Notes under the pieces: generated by a model
Database searches by the model: none
What the model was told of the DNA's origin: nothing
What the model saw: the letters and a program-made list of their open reading frames with translations, nothing else
DNA from: Planctomycetota bacterium
GTDB taxonomy: Bacteria > Planctomycetota > JAJSAM01
Reading direction: 5' to 3'
Length of the DNA: 64,000 nucleotides
NCBI GenBank assembly: GCA_024274785.1
Contig: JAJSAM010000059.1
Location: forward strand, 1 to 64,000
Shown here: positions 8,128 through 16,600 of the stretch, in pieces
How the letters are laid out: each line of letters begins with the position of its first letter
Numbering within the stretch: the first letter of the stretch is position 1
Program-made: the position numbers and the translations under genes

Positions 8128-10077
8128 ATGAACTCCAGAGATACAACCTCGGAGAGTCTGTCCCTGTCTTTCGCCGGCGAGGAGCCGGTGGAAGTCAGTA
8201 TCGAGTCGGTGGATCGCTCCCCGTGTGCGGTGGGCTGTCCGGCCGGCGTCAACGTCAAGGCCTATGTCACCCTGATCGCCGCCGGCCGGTTCAAGGACGC
8301 GCTCGAGATCGTGCGTCAGAAGAACCCCTTCCCCGGCATCTGCGGTCGCGTCTGCACTCACCCCTGTGAGGCGGGGTGCAACCGCGCCCGGGTGGACGAA
8401 CCCATCGCCATCCGCGATCTGAAGCGCTATATCGCGGACTGGGAGATCGATAACCCCGAGGAGGCGAAGGTAGCCATACCGGAGCGCCTCTTCGAGCAGA
8501 ACATCGCCGTCGTCGGTTCCGGACCCGCCGGCATCACCGCCGCAAATGACCTGATCCGAATGGGTTACGGCGTCACAGTCTTCGAAGCGCTCGATCGCAC
8601 CGGCGGCATGATGGTCACCGGCATCCCGCCGTTCCGTCTCCCCCGCCACATCATCGAGGCCGAGATCAAGGCCGTTCAGGCGCAGGGAGTCGAGATCCGC
8701 ACGAACACGCCCCTGGGGCCGGATCTCACGCTGCAGGACCTCATGGACAAGGACGGGTTCTCCGCCGTCTTTCTGGCCATCGGCGCCCACCAGGGCAGAA
8801 AGCTCGGCATCCCCGGCGAAGAGGCCGGCCTGGACGCCGTTCAATTCCTGCGCATCGCCAACCTCACCGAAAACGCCGCGAAGGCCGGTGACAACGTCGT
8901 CGTGGTCGGTGGCGGAAACTCGGCCATCGACGCCGCGCTGATGTCGCTTCGCCTCGGCTCCGAGGAGGTCCGGATCGTCTACCGGCGGACCCGGGAGGAG
9001 ATGCCCGCCGACGAGGGCGAGATCGAGGAGGCTCTGGAAGAGGGCATCGGGCTCGACTACCTGGCCACCCCGCTCGAGGTCGTCCTCGAAGACGGCCGGA
9101 CCGTGGGGCTCAAGGTCATCAGAAACGAACTCGGCGAGCCGGACGCGAGCGGCCGCCGCCGCCCGGTCCCGATCGAGGGTTCCGAGTACGTGATCCCCTG
9201 CGACCGCGTCATCGCCGCGATCAGCCAGTCACCGGACCTCGAATTCCTCGGTGAGGATCATGGCATCGAGCTGACGCGCTGGAACACCTTCGACACCGAC
9301 GAGAAGACCATGATGACCTCGAAAGAGGGCGTCTTCGCCGGTGGCGACGCCTTTGCCGGCCCGGCCAGCGTGGTCGATGCGATCCGCGACGGGCACCAGG
9401 CGGCCATGGGGATCCATTGCCACCTCTCCGGCGAACCGATGCCGGTTCCTGTGAAGCGTGCCTTCCGCCCCGGGGACTACGAAGTCCGGCTCATGCCGGA
9501 GGACGTCACCCCCGAGGAGCGCGTCCACATGTCTCACGTGGATCCGCACCACCGCCGCCGCAGCTTCGAGGAAGTCGCTCAGAACCTGACCGAGCGGCAG
9601 GCGATGGACGAGGCGGCGCGGTGCATGCACTGCGGTCCGTGCGAGGAGTGCCAGACCTGCGTCTCGATCTGCGACAAGAAGCTCTTCGTGACGGAGCGGG
9701 ACGGTGAAGAAGTCTTCGTCCGGCTGCCGATGGACAGCCCGGCCTACCAGAAAGCGCACGCGCACCTGACGGCCATGCTGAAGAGCCAGGACATCGAGAC
9801 CGGTGAGGAGAAGCAGGAGCACATCACCCTCGAACCGGTCACCGCCTTCGTCATGGAGGAGCTTTGCCGCGGCTGCGGCGACTGCGCCGAGGTCTGCGAG
9901 TACGATGCCCCCGCCCTGGTCACGAACGCGGACGGCAAGGCGGTCACGAAGATCGACGAGGAACTCTGCCGGGGTTGCGGCACGTGCACGGCGATCTGCC
10001 CCTCGGGAGCGATCGTTTCCCGGCACTTCACCGACGAGTGGGTGGAGAACAAGCTTCGGTCGGCGCTCTTCGGATAG
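8128..10077 (+). CDS. GltD-like NAD(P)H/FAD oxidoreductase with C-terminal ferredoxin domain
   Basis: A 649-residue flavo-iron-sulfur protein. The N-terminal Fer4_20-type region holds Cys33, 37, 72, 76, 80 and 84. A Rossmann FAD motif G-S-G-P-A-G starts near 130, and a second nucleotide motif G-G-G-N-S-A lies near 265, as in the glutamate synthase small subunit and NfnB family. A Cys-rich link (C-M-H-C-G-P-C-E-E-C) near 500 precedes two classic 4Fe-4S motifs (C-R-G-C-G-D-C and C-R-G-C-G-T-C). No glutamate synthase large subunit or partner reductase is adjacent, so a role in NADPH/ferredoxin electron transfer is more likely than glutamate synthesis. It has its own promoter and a downstream hairpin, so it is monocistronic. 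Confidence 0.85.
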   Translation: MNSRDTTSESLSLSFAGEEPVEVSIESVDRSPCAVGCPAGVNVKAYVTLIAAGRFKDALEIVRQKNPFPGICGRVCTHPCEAGCNRARVDEPIAIRDLKRYIADWEIDNPEEAKVAIPERLFEQNIAVVGSGPAGITAANDLIRMGYGVTVFEALDRTGGMMVTGIPPFRLPRHIIEAEIKAVQAQGVEIRTNTPLGPDLTLQDLMDKDGFSAVFLAIGAHQGRKLGIPGEEAGLDAVQFLRIANLTENAAKAGDNVVVVGGGNSAIDAALMSLRLGSEEVRIVYRRTREEMPADEGEIEEALEEGIGLDYLATPLEVVLEDGRTVGLKVIRNELGEPDASGRRRPVPIEGSEYVIPCDRVIAAISQSPDLEFLGEDHGIELTRWNTFDTDEKTMMTSKEGVFAGGDAFAGPASVVDAIRDGHQAAMGIHCHLSGEPMPVPVKRAFRPGDYEVRLMPEDVTPEERVHMSHVDPHHRRRSFEEVAQNLTERQAMDEAARCMHCGPCEECQTCVSICDKKLFVTERDGEEVFVRLPMDSPAYQKAHAHLTAMLKSQDIETGEEKQEHITLEPVTAFVMEELCRGCGDCAEVCEYDAPALVTNADGKAVTKIDEELCRGCGTCTAICPSGAIVSRHFTDEWVENKLRSALFG

Positions 10078-10111
10078 GGCAGGAAAGCAGGAACTGCCCG
10101 GGCGGCCGTAT

Positions 10112-10147
10112 CACGGCTCGCAGCGGATGACTCCGCTGCGAGCCGTG
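10112..10147 (+). terminator. Terminator-like perfect hairpin after the GltD-like gene
   Basis: A 16-bp perfect stem (CACGGCTCGCAGCGGA on the left) closes a TGAC loop. No U-tract follows, so it may act as a bidirectional or processing hairpin rather than a strict intrinsic terminator. Confidence 0.6.
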
Positions 10148-10156
10148 TCGATTCTC

Positions 10157-10320
10157 AGGGCCCGTCTGGAGAGATCTGCCGCATTCGAGGGCCGCTGCAT
10201 CCCGCAAAGCGGCGTTGCTCGTCGGTTGAAACCAGCAAGGTGCGCCCTCCTCGCGCCTTGCCATCCCGGGCGCAGCGGCGCTCTCGGTGCAACGGGCGCA
10301 CTTGTTTCCAGACGAGCCCT
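10157..10320 (-). repeat. Type-A dispersed intergenic element, copy 2 (full length)
   Basis: The ends are AGGGCCCGTCTGGA and TCCAGACGAGCCCT, near-perfect inverted repeats. Inside, read on the minus strand, are GCGAGGAGGGCGCACCTTGC, a GGTTTCAACCGACGAGCAACG block and the GGATGCAGCGGCCCTCGAAT core. The element ends on the first base of the stop codon of the minus-strand membrane protein gene. Confidence 0.8.
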
Positions 10321-12125
10321 TATTCCACTCGATCCGGCTCGGTTTCGTTCGGCTCCCCCGATGCATCTTCGGTCTTCGGGAGCCGCTTCTCCACCTCGGC
10401 CTTGACCCTCTGCCAGACCAGGCGCTCCTCGGTGGTGTCGACCGCATCCAGGAACGCCGCCAGCGCGGGGACGATCCCGGCCGGCGACTTCTCGTACGTC
10501 GCCAGCATCCTGCCGGCAGCGGCCGGGTCGGTCCGGAAGCGCCGCAGGACAGCGCGATAGATCAGCGTCCCCGCCTCGGCCTGGTCCTTCGGCAGCTCGA
10601 CCTCGAAGTTGCCGTCGGCGGTAGCGAGGCTCAGGCGGATGGAGAGTTCCCGCACCTCGGGATCGTCCGCCGGAAGCCCTCGCAACGCGTCCCGGGAGCC
10701 GGCGAAGTCTCCCTGGTCGAAGAGAGCGCGGGCCCGCATCACCGCCCGCGAACGGCGAGCGGCCCCGATCTTCCGCATCACGACCGCCGGCTGCTCCGCG
10801 TTCTTCGCCACGAGCCAGGCCGCATAGGCCGGAGCGCCCATCAGGAGAACCGCGTCGGCCTGCCTCAGGCGATCCGCCTGCGCCTTGCGGTCCAGCTCCC
10901 CGGTCACACTTCTGGCGAAGCCCGGGACGCCCTCCGCACCATCGGCGGCGTCCGCGAGGGCGAGGGCGGCCTCGAGTTCACCCTTCGCCCGGAACCGACG
11001 CGCCAGAACCAGGAACTCGTTCCGGGTGTGGGCCTCGGCCTCCCGCAGGCGACTCCGGTCACCGGTGAGCTCCCCGAGCAGTTCGGAGATCGCCGCGCGG
11101 GTCCGATAATCCGAGGCGGCCTGAAGGCGCTGCTCCAGCCAATCGATCAGGTTCTTCCGGCGCCCGGCCCGGGCCTCGATGCCGGCCTTGCCTCTGGCCC
11201 CTTCAGCCCGGCTCCGATTGCCGGCCATCTCGAAGCAGGCCGCGGCGCCGAGGGGATCCCCGGCGGTTTCGAGGCGCTCCCCCTTCGAGGTCAACTCGAT
11301 CACCCGAAGCGCCGCAAACTCGTCCTCGACGCCGGTGATGCCCATCGCGCGGCAGGCCTGGGCCAGGCTCTCGCGCGCGGCGGCGACGTCACGCCTCGCG
11401 CGAGCCTGGCGGGCCGCCTTCAGGTGACCGGCCGATTCCCGGGACCGCGCGATCTCCCCGGCAGCCCGCTTCTGCTCCGCGAGGACCGCCGGGAGCTTCC
11501 ACGCCGTCGCCAGGAGCTGAAGCGCTGCCGCCCGTTTCTCACCCTCGACGGACGAGGCCATGCAGAGCGCGTCGAGGCGAAGGGAGAGCCGCTCCAGGCC
11601 CTTCTCGAGGGCGCCCTGCCGCTTGGCGCCGCTGATGATCCGCGACGCCTCCTTCGGATCCCCGGCGAGGAGGGCTTCGACCGCTCGGCGGTCCCGGTCC
11701 ATCCGGGTGTCACGCTCGGCCACCCGATTCTGTTCCGCCCGGAGGTCGGTGGTCTTCCGCACCGCCATCTTCCGCACCGCGAGCGTGGCCGCGGACAGAC
11801 CGTCCACGTCGGCCAGGGCCCCGGTGACCTCGGCCATGGCCGTCAGCGCGGCGGGCAGATCCCCGGCATCCGCCAGGCGTTGCACCTCGGCCGCCAGGAC
11901 CGCCGCATCGGCCACGCGCCCCTCGAACTCGATGCGCACCCGGGAGGACCTGATGCCGAAAGCGAGCGGCAGCGCCAGGGCCATCAGGAGCAGCAGCAGG
12001 GCCGCGGGTTTCCAGGGATTTCCCGGGGCCGGGTCCGGCACCACTGCGGAGTCCGCCGAGAGCGCGTCGAAAGCGGCCTCCGTCCGGTTCTCGCCTCGAT
12101 CGTTCTTCCTGCCATCCGTCGTCAT
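10320..12125 (-). CDS. Single-pass membrane protein with helical (TPR-like) repeats, unknown function
   Basis: A 601-residue protein with a short hydrophilic N-terminus, one strong membrane helix at about 39-57 (Ala/Leu-rich) and a long remainder of Ala, Leu, Arg and Glu helices. Phrases such as G-D-L-P-A-A-L and G-D-F-A-G-S-R-D-A-L suggest degenerate TPR or coiled-coil repeats. I recognise no enzymatic motif. The ATG at 12125 has GGGAGA 8 nt upstream; the open frame extends further up but with poor coding character. The large soluble part would face the periplasm if the short N-terminus stays inside. It is probably its own transcription unit. Confidence 0.65.
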   Translation of the reverse strand: MTTDGRKNDRGENRTEAAFDALSADSAVVPDPAPGNPWKPAALLLLLMALALPLAFGIRSSRVRIEFEGRVADAAVLAAEVQRLADAGDLPAALTAMAEVTGALADVDGLSAATLAVRKMAVRKTTDLRAEQNRVAERDTRMDRDRRAVEALLAGDPKEASRIISGAKRQGALEKGLERLSLRLDALCMASSVEGEKRAAALQLLATAWKLPAVLAEQKRAAGEIARSRESAGHLKAARQARARRDVAAARESLAQACRAMGITGVEDEFAALRVIELTSKGERLETAGDPLGAAACFEMAGNRSRAEGARGKAGIEARAGRRKNLIDWLEQRLQAASDYRTRAAISELLGELTGDRSRLREAEAHTRNEFLVLARRFRAKGELEAALALADAADGAEGVPGFARSVTGELDRKAQADRLRQADAVLLMGAPAYAAWLVAKNAEQPAVVMRKIGAARRSRAVMRARALFDQGDFAGSRDALRGLPADDPEVRELSIRLSLATADGNFEVELPKDQAEAGTLIYRAVLRRFRTDPAAAGRMLATYEKSPAGIVPALAAFLDAVDTTEERLVWQRVKAEVEKRLPKTEDASGEPNETEPDRVE

Positions 12126-12500
12126 GAACCTGTCTCCCGAGTACACTCGCGCGAAATGTCCGGCACTGAGTTCGACATCATACCGGGCGGCCATGACCGC
12201 CGCGGGCGTTTCACCATCCCGGGCGGTCATGGTCGGGGATACTCCGGGCGCGGACGGACAGGGTGCGGTGTCCGCCGGCAGGCCCGCCGTCCTCATCAGC
12301 GCGCATGAGACAGCGCGGCCCTGCCGTAATGGAGGGTCGACCTCCGTGGCGACCGTGCCTGCAGTCCGGGAACGTCACGCGGAATCCGCAAGTGTTTCGA
12401 AGAATCCGAACGTCAGCAGTACAGACCACCCCCGCATCCGCACGATCGAGAAAACCGCGGACCTTCAGGAGTACCTGACCAGGATCACCGATGGAGCGGG
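12126..12500. other. Intergenic region with inverted repeats
   Basis: No gene is supported in these 375 bp. An 11-bp inverted repeat (CCATGACCGCC at 12191-12201 with its complement at 12222-12232) and a diverged type-B hairpin at 12331-12354 lie here. Confidence 0.5.
12331..12354 (+). repeat. Type-B intergenic hairpin repeat, copy 4 (diverged)
   Basis: The sequence begins GGAGGGTCGACCTCCGT and ends GGCGACC. It has the same skeleton as the other type-B copies, but both stem arms differ in step (GGTCG/CGACC instead of GGACG/CGTCC), so pairing is preserved. Confidence 0.6.
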
Positions 12501-12749
12501 TCAGCCGCTGGTGGTGACCTCCTCGACTTTGGTAATCCCGGCGTGGGAGACCCCCGCGGTATCGAAGAGCTTCCTCATCGCGGTGATGGAGGGAGCGTCC
12601 CAGATGCACGTGGTGTCCCCGGTGGCCTGGTCGACGAAGGCGCGATCCATCCTGCATGGGCTTCCACAGGAAGCCCGGTGAACCTCGGTTCACCTGCGGC
12701 GGGAGTCTTTGACGCCTTCGCAGGGCATGGCAACAAGATACTTCGGCAT
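12501..12749 (-). CDS. Candidate selenoprotein: small DUF4242-like protein with in-frame UGA
   Basis: From ATG 12749, which follows a good Shine-Dalgarno (AGGAGG), the frame reads M-P-K-Y-L-V-A-M-P-C and 9 more residues, meets TGA at 12692-12690 (residue 20), then continues open for 62 residues to a TGA at 12501. The distal part (C-I-W-D-A-P-S, then I-T-K-V-E-E-V) and the N-terminus resemble small proteins of the DUF4242 type, and the summed length of 82 fits such proteins. Thirteen nt after the UGA is a perfect 8-bp hairpin (GGGCTTCC, TGT loop, GGAAGCCC at 12676-12658), placed like a bacterial SECIS. A C-G-S-P-C motif follows the UGA. The alternative is a nonsense mutation; family membership is from pattern memory only. 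Confidence 0.5.
12658..12676 (-). promoter_or_regulatory. Candidate SECIS hairpin
   Basis: Perfect inverted repeat GGGCTTCC / GGAAGCCC with a 3-nt loop, starting 13 nt downstream of the in-frame UGA. E. coli fdhF has its essential mini-hairpin 11 nt after the UGA. Confidence 0.45.
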
Positions 12750-12822
12750 GGCATTGCCTCCTGCAGGTGTAGAGATGAGAAGAGGGTACAACGGGCGCGG
12801 GAGGGCTGCCAATCAGAATTAT

Positions 12823-13020
12823 CTACTCAGCAACCCCGGTCCCGGTGGGCTCCTCGGCCGATGACGAGATGCCGAGCCTGCTCTCGACCGCACCCATCCG
12901 CTCCTCGAGATCCTTGACTCGTTCGTCGACGGTTTTCTCCCCCTTGTTGCCGATGGCAACCACACATCCGGTCATGAGGAAGGGCAGAAGCAGCAGGGTC
13001 AGCAAAGCGAATACCTTCAT
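12823..13020 (-). CDS. Small lipoprotein with coiled-coil tail
   Basis: A 65-residue protein with a type II signal peptide (lipobox L-M-T-G-C, lipid Cys19) followed by a charged heptad-like segment (V-D-E-R-V-K-D-L-E-E-R-M) and a polar end. Size and layout recall Lpp-type or entericidin-like small lipoproteins, but there is no C-terminal Lys for murein linkage, so I give no gene name. ATG 13020 is preceded by GGAGG at suitable spacing. It lies downstream of the TPR protein gene on the same strand with a 114-bp gap. Confidence 0.7.
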   Translation of the reverse strand: MKVFALLTLLLLPFLMTGCVVAIGNKGEKTVDERVKDLEERMGAVESRLGISSSAEEPTGTGVAE

Positions 13021-13134
13021 CGACATCCTCCAGGTCCACACCGTCCCCCTCATGATACCGGGATCCGGCAGCGATGTTTCAGGGGCGGATGGGGACATGC
13101 GGGAACGGCCAGGTGATGCCGAACTGCCCCGGAG

Positions 13135-13689
13135 TCAGTCGCCTGAGGACATCCGCTCCATCAGTTCGCGCAGTTCCCGGAGTCGCTTCTCAAGGGCCTC
13201 GACCTCCCGGCGAACATCCTCGACGGAGACCTGAGGCGAGACCGGCCTGGATTCACGAATCCGGAGGGAGCCGTCCAGCTTCCGGATCCAGGCGCGGCAG
13301 AACTCGAGGACGCTCCCATCCAGCCAGGCTTCCGGATACCGGTCGATGCACTGCCTGAACGCCTCGCGTGCATCCTCCCGCCGGCCGAGGTGGAAGTACC
13401 CCTCCCCCATCCGGGCCAGCGCCGCCGCCGCGTAATTCCGATCAGGAGACCGGGTCAGGCGCGCATAGACCGCAATGCCCTCCTCATAGCGACCGAGGAG
13501 GAAGTAACACCGTCCGACGTGCAGGGAGTCCGGCTCGACGCCGCTCTCGTGCCGGGCGACGTAGATCCCACAGGCGGCCTCGATGCCGTCTCGTTTCACC
13601 CGGGTGAACCAGTCAGGCTCCCCGGCGATCGACGACCCCGCCAGAAGCAGGATCAGCAGAAGGGACACCAGGCGCGCTTCGAGTTTCAT
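13135..13689 (-). CDS. Secreted TPR-repeat protein
   Basis: A 184-residue protein with a signal peptide (about 1-22, ending S-S-I-A-G). Tetratricopeptide-like helices follow (H-V-G-R-C-Y-F-L-L-G-R-Y-E-E-G near 60; A-R-M-G-E-G-Y-F-H-L-G-R-R-E-D near 105), with a coiled-coil C-terminus (E-A-L-E-K-R-L-R-E-L). It starts 3 bp after the stop of the alpha-2-macroglobulin gene on the same strand, so the two are almost surely co-transcribed. The macroglobulin itself has TPR segments, so the small protein may assist or extend it; that is inference. Confidence 0.75.
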   Translation of the reverse strand: MKLEARLVSLLLILLLAGSSIAGEPDWFTRVKRDGIEAACGIYVARHESGVEPDSLHVGRCYFLLGRYEEGIAVYARLTRSPDRNYAAAALARMGEGYFHLGRREDAREAFRQCIDRYPEAWLDGSVLEFCRAWIRKLDGSLRIRESRPVSPQVSVEDVRREVEALEKRLRELRELMERMSSGD

Positions 13690-13692
13690 CGC

Positions 13693-16600
13693 TCACCTCC
13701 GAAGCAGGGCGTCATGGCCGGTCTTGCTGCCGGCGACCACGATCACCATGCCCTTGAAACCCTCACACGTGAACACGCCGCGGGCATCGGTGAAGCCCCG
13801 CGCCCGAATCTTCTTCCCGTCGGTGACCTTGACGAACACGTTGCCCACCGGCTCCCGGGTCAGGGCGTCTTCGGCGTATACCCGCAGGCGGTTCCCCGAC
13901 TTCTGAAGGGAAATGGACAGGTTCGACACCAGGACGATGCTGGTGCGGACGAGGTCGCCGGCCCGGGCCACCACCAGGTAGGCGCCCTTCGGCCGATTGC
14001 CGAGGGAGAGCTGCTCCTCGTGCCAGCGGTGGTCGCCACCGCCCTTGAAGTACTTCGTTGACTTCTCGGTCGGTGCAATCCCGGTCAGATCGATCTCGTG
14101 GGCGCGGCTCAAGTCCTTCTGGACCGCCACGAGCAGCATCAGGTCGACCGGGTAGATACGGACCTCGAGGGATTCGATGTTCTTGCGGGACAGGGTCAGG
14201 CTCACCTCCTCGCCCTCCGTGAAGGTCGCGGACTCCGGCAGCCGGAAGTCCCGGCGCGTCAGGAAGGCGAGGGCGTCCCGCGCATCCTCGAACTCGCGTT
14301 CCACGGACTTGTAGTACTCGACCGCCTTCCCGAGTTCCCCCGAAAGGTGGTAGATCTTCGCGAAGAGGTACTTCACGTGCGGAACGAAGGGGCTCGTCCG
14401 CAGCTCGGCACTCCCGGCCTTGACCGGGAACTTCCGGTCGAGGATCTCCTGCCCGACCTCCAGGGCCTTCGCGGTCCTGTCGCTGTTGAACCAGGCTTCG
14501 GCCAGGTACCAGTAGACGTCATCGAGATGCACGGAGTGTTTGTAACGATCGAGGAAGCGCTCCGCCTCGACGATCGCCTGCTCCGGCAGTTCCATGCGGT
14601 TCAGGATGCTGACGATCATCTTGCTCGCATCGTCCGCGAAGGGGCCATCGGGCTGTTCGGCCACGATCTCCCGGAACGCCGCAAGGGCCTCCGGCAGCAT
14701 CAGACCGGTGTCCATCCCCGGCACCTTTCGCCCCTTTGCCATCTCTTCCGGGACCCGCAGGTCGAGGTAGCGCAGGGCAGTACGGTAGGCCTGGTCGATC
14801 ACCGCGTTGCTGTCGGGGTACGAGCGAACCAGCCTTTTCGTGAACTCCTGCGCGAGGTAGGGGTTGTCGATGGCGCGGTAGGTGTCCGCCACCGCCACTT
14901 CCGCGGCGAAGTACTCGTCGGTGACCCGCATGAAGAGCGGCAGGGCGCGTTCGTGCTCCCCGATCTCGTGATAGGCCCGGGCCAGGCTGGTGCGCTCCGC
15001 GGTGTTCCGCGGTCCCCGGCGGGGGTTCAGCTCGCGGAGTTGTTCGAACGCGGAGACGGCCGTCTTCGCGTCGCCGAGAGCGAAGCAGCTCCGCATGAGC
15101 ATCGCCAGACTCTCCTCGAGGAACTGGTCCTGCAGCTTGAAGTTCTCGATGAGATGGGTGAGGGAGAGCTTCACTGCCGCGAAACGTCCCGCCTTGAAGT
15201 CACGCGCAGCCAGGTAGTAGATCTCGTCCGGGGTGATGGTCTCCGGTCCGCCCTCGCTGCCCACCACGCCGCTTTCCGGCACGACGGTCAGTTCGGAAAG
15301 ACCCGAGCGCCCCCAGATCGCCGGCTCGTACATCGGCCAGGCCATCGCCGGCATGGCATCGTACTTTCCGGGGTGGATCGCCTGGACCACGTAGGTGATC
15401 TCGACCTCTCCCTGGGGCACGTTGCTGAGGAAGAAGACCTGCTTCTCGTCGCGGCGCTCCTCCCAGTCCACGGGGCCGGTGGTCAGGCCGGAAACAACCT
15501 CCACGCCGGCCGGCAGCGGATCCGTGACGATCACGTAGGAGAGAGCCTCCCGTGCCGTCAACTTCAGCCGGACCTTGAACTTGTCTCCCGAGCCGGCGCG
15601 GGAGATGGCGTCCCCCGGATCCTCCTCGGGCCTCGCGTCCGGCCGGACCACCGTGAAGCCGGGCCGGATCTTCCGCTCGCCCTTCTTCACCTCCACCGGC
15701 GGGGTGAACTCGACATAGGTGCGGTCGAGCGCGATCAGGTTTCCGGCGGGCTCGAAGTCGCCCCCGTCGGTGTAGTAGTCGAGCGACAGGGTGTAGAAGA
15801 GCCGGCCGGGGCCTCGCTTCACGAAGCGCACCGTGTTCTTCCCGGTCTTGAGCCTCGCCCCGTCCACGATGATGGTACGGCGCTGGTCACCGGCGATCTT
15901 CCCGCCGGCCACCCGGATCTTCTGATAGGGCATCTCGCCGCCGTTCAGCCAGACCTCGACCGTGAAGTCGCTGCGGACCACGTCCCGGAAGAGGAGGTAG
16001 CTCGAGAGAGCGGTGATCGCCGCGCCGGTGTCGCGGGTGGAGTTCCACTTGCGTCCCTGCCGGTTGGCGATCAGCCAGCGGGCCGCGCCGTCCACGAGGT
16101 CGCTTTCCGGCTCGACGGTGAGCAGGGCCCGCAGCGCGTAGGCGGTGGTCTCCACATCATTCATCGCGCCGTGGCGCCCGGATCCGGCCCAGTGGACCAG
16201 TCCGTCCGATAGTACCGCACGGCTGCGCAGGATGCGCGCGAGGGAGATCGCGTTGTAATCCCGGCCCGAACGCGACATGGCCATCAGCAGCGTCGCCAGG
16301 GCGTGGCTGTCGAGCCCGTCCCGGTAACGGTAGACCTGGTTCAGGTCGGCGAGCGGCGCGGAACCGGCGCTGGCGAGCGCCAGGAGCAGGTAGGCCTTCC
16401 CGGTGTTTTCTTTCGTCTGCTTGACGAGCCGCTGCGCCGCGGCGATCGCCCGGTCGCGGTGGTTCGGGGAGATGCGGTAGCCCGAGGCCCGGGACCACTC
16501 GATGGCGAGCAGGGCGAGGGCGGTCATCATCGGATCCGGACCGGCTTTCGCCTTGCGGGCAGCGCTCTGCCGCCGGCCGCTGAACCACCCGAAGGAGCCG

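Noticed and set aside
12211..12693. A 160-codon minus-strand frame
   Set aside because: It overlaps the small UGA-containing gene in a different frame and runs through the diverged type-B hairpin; it has poor codon bias.
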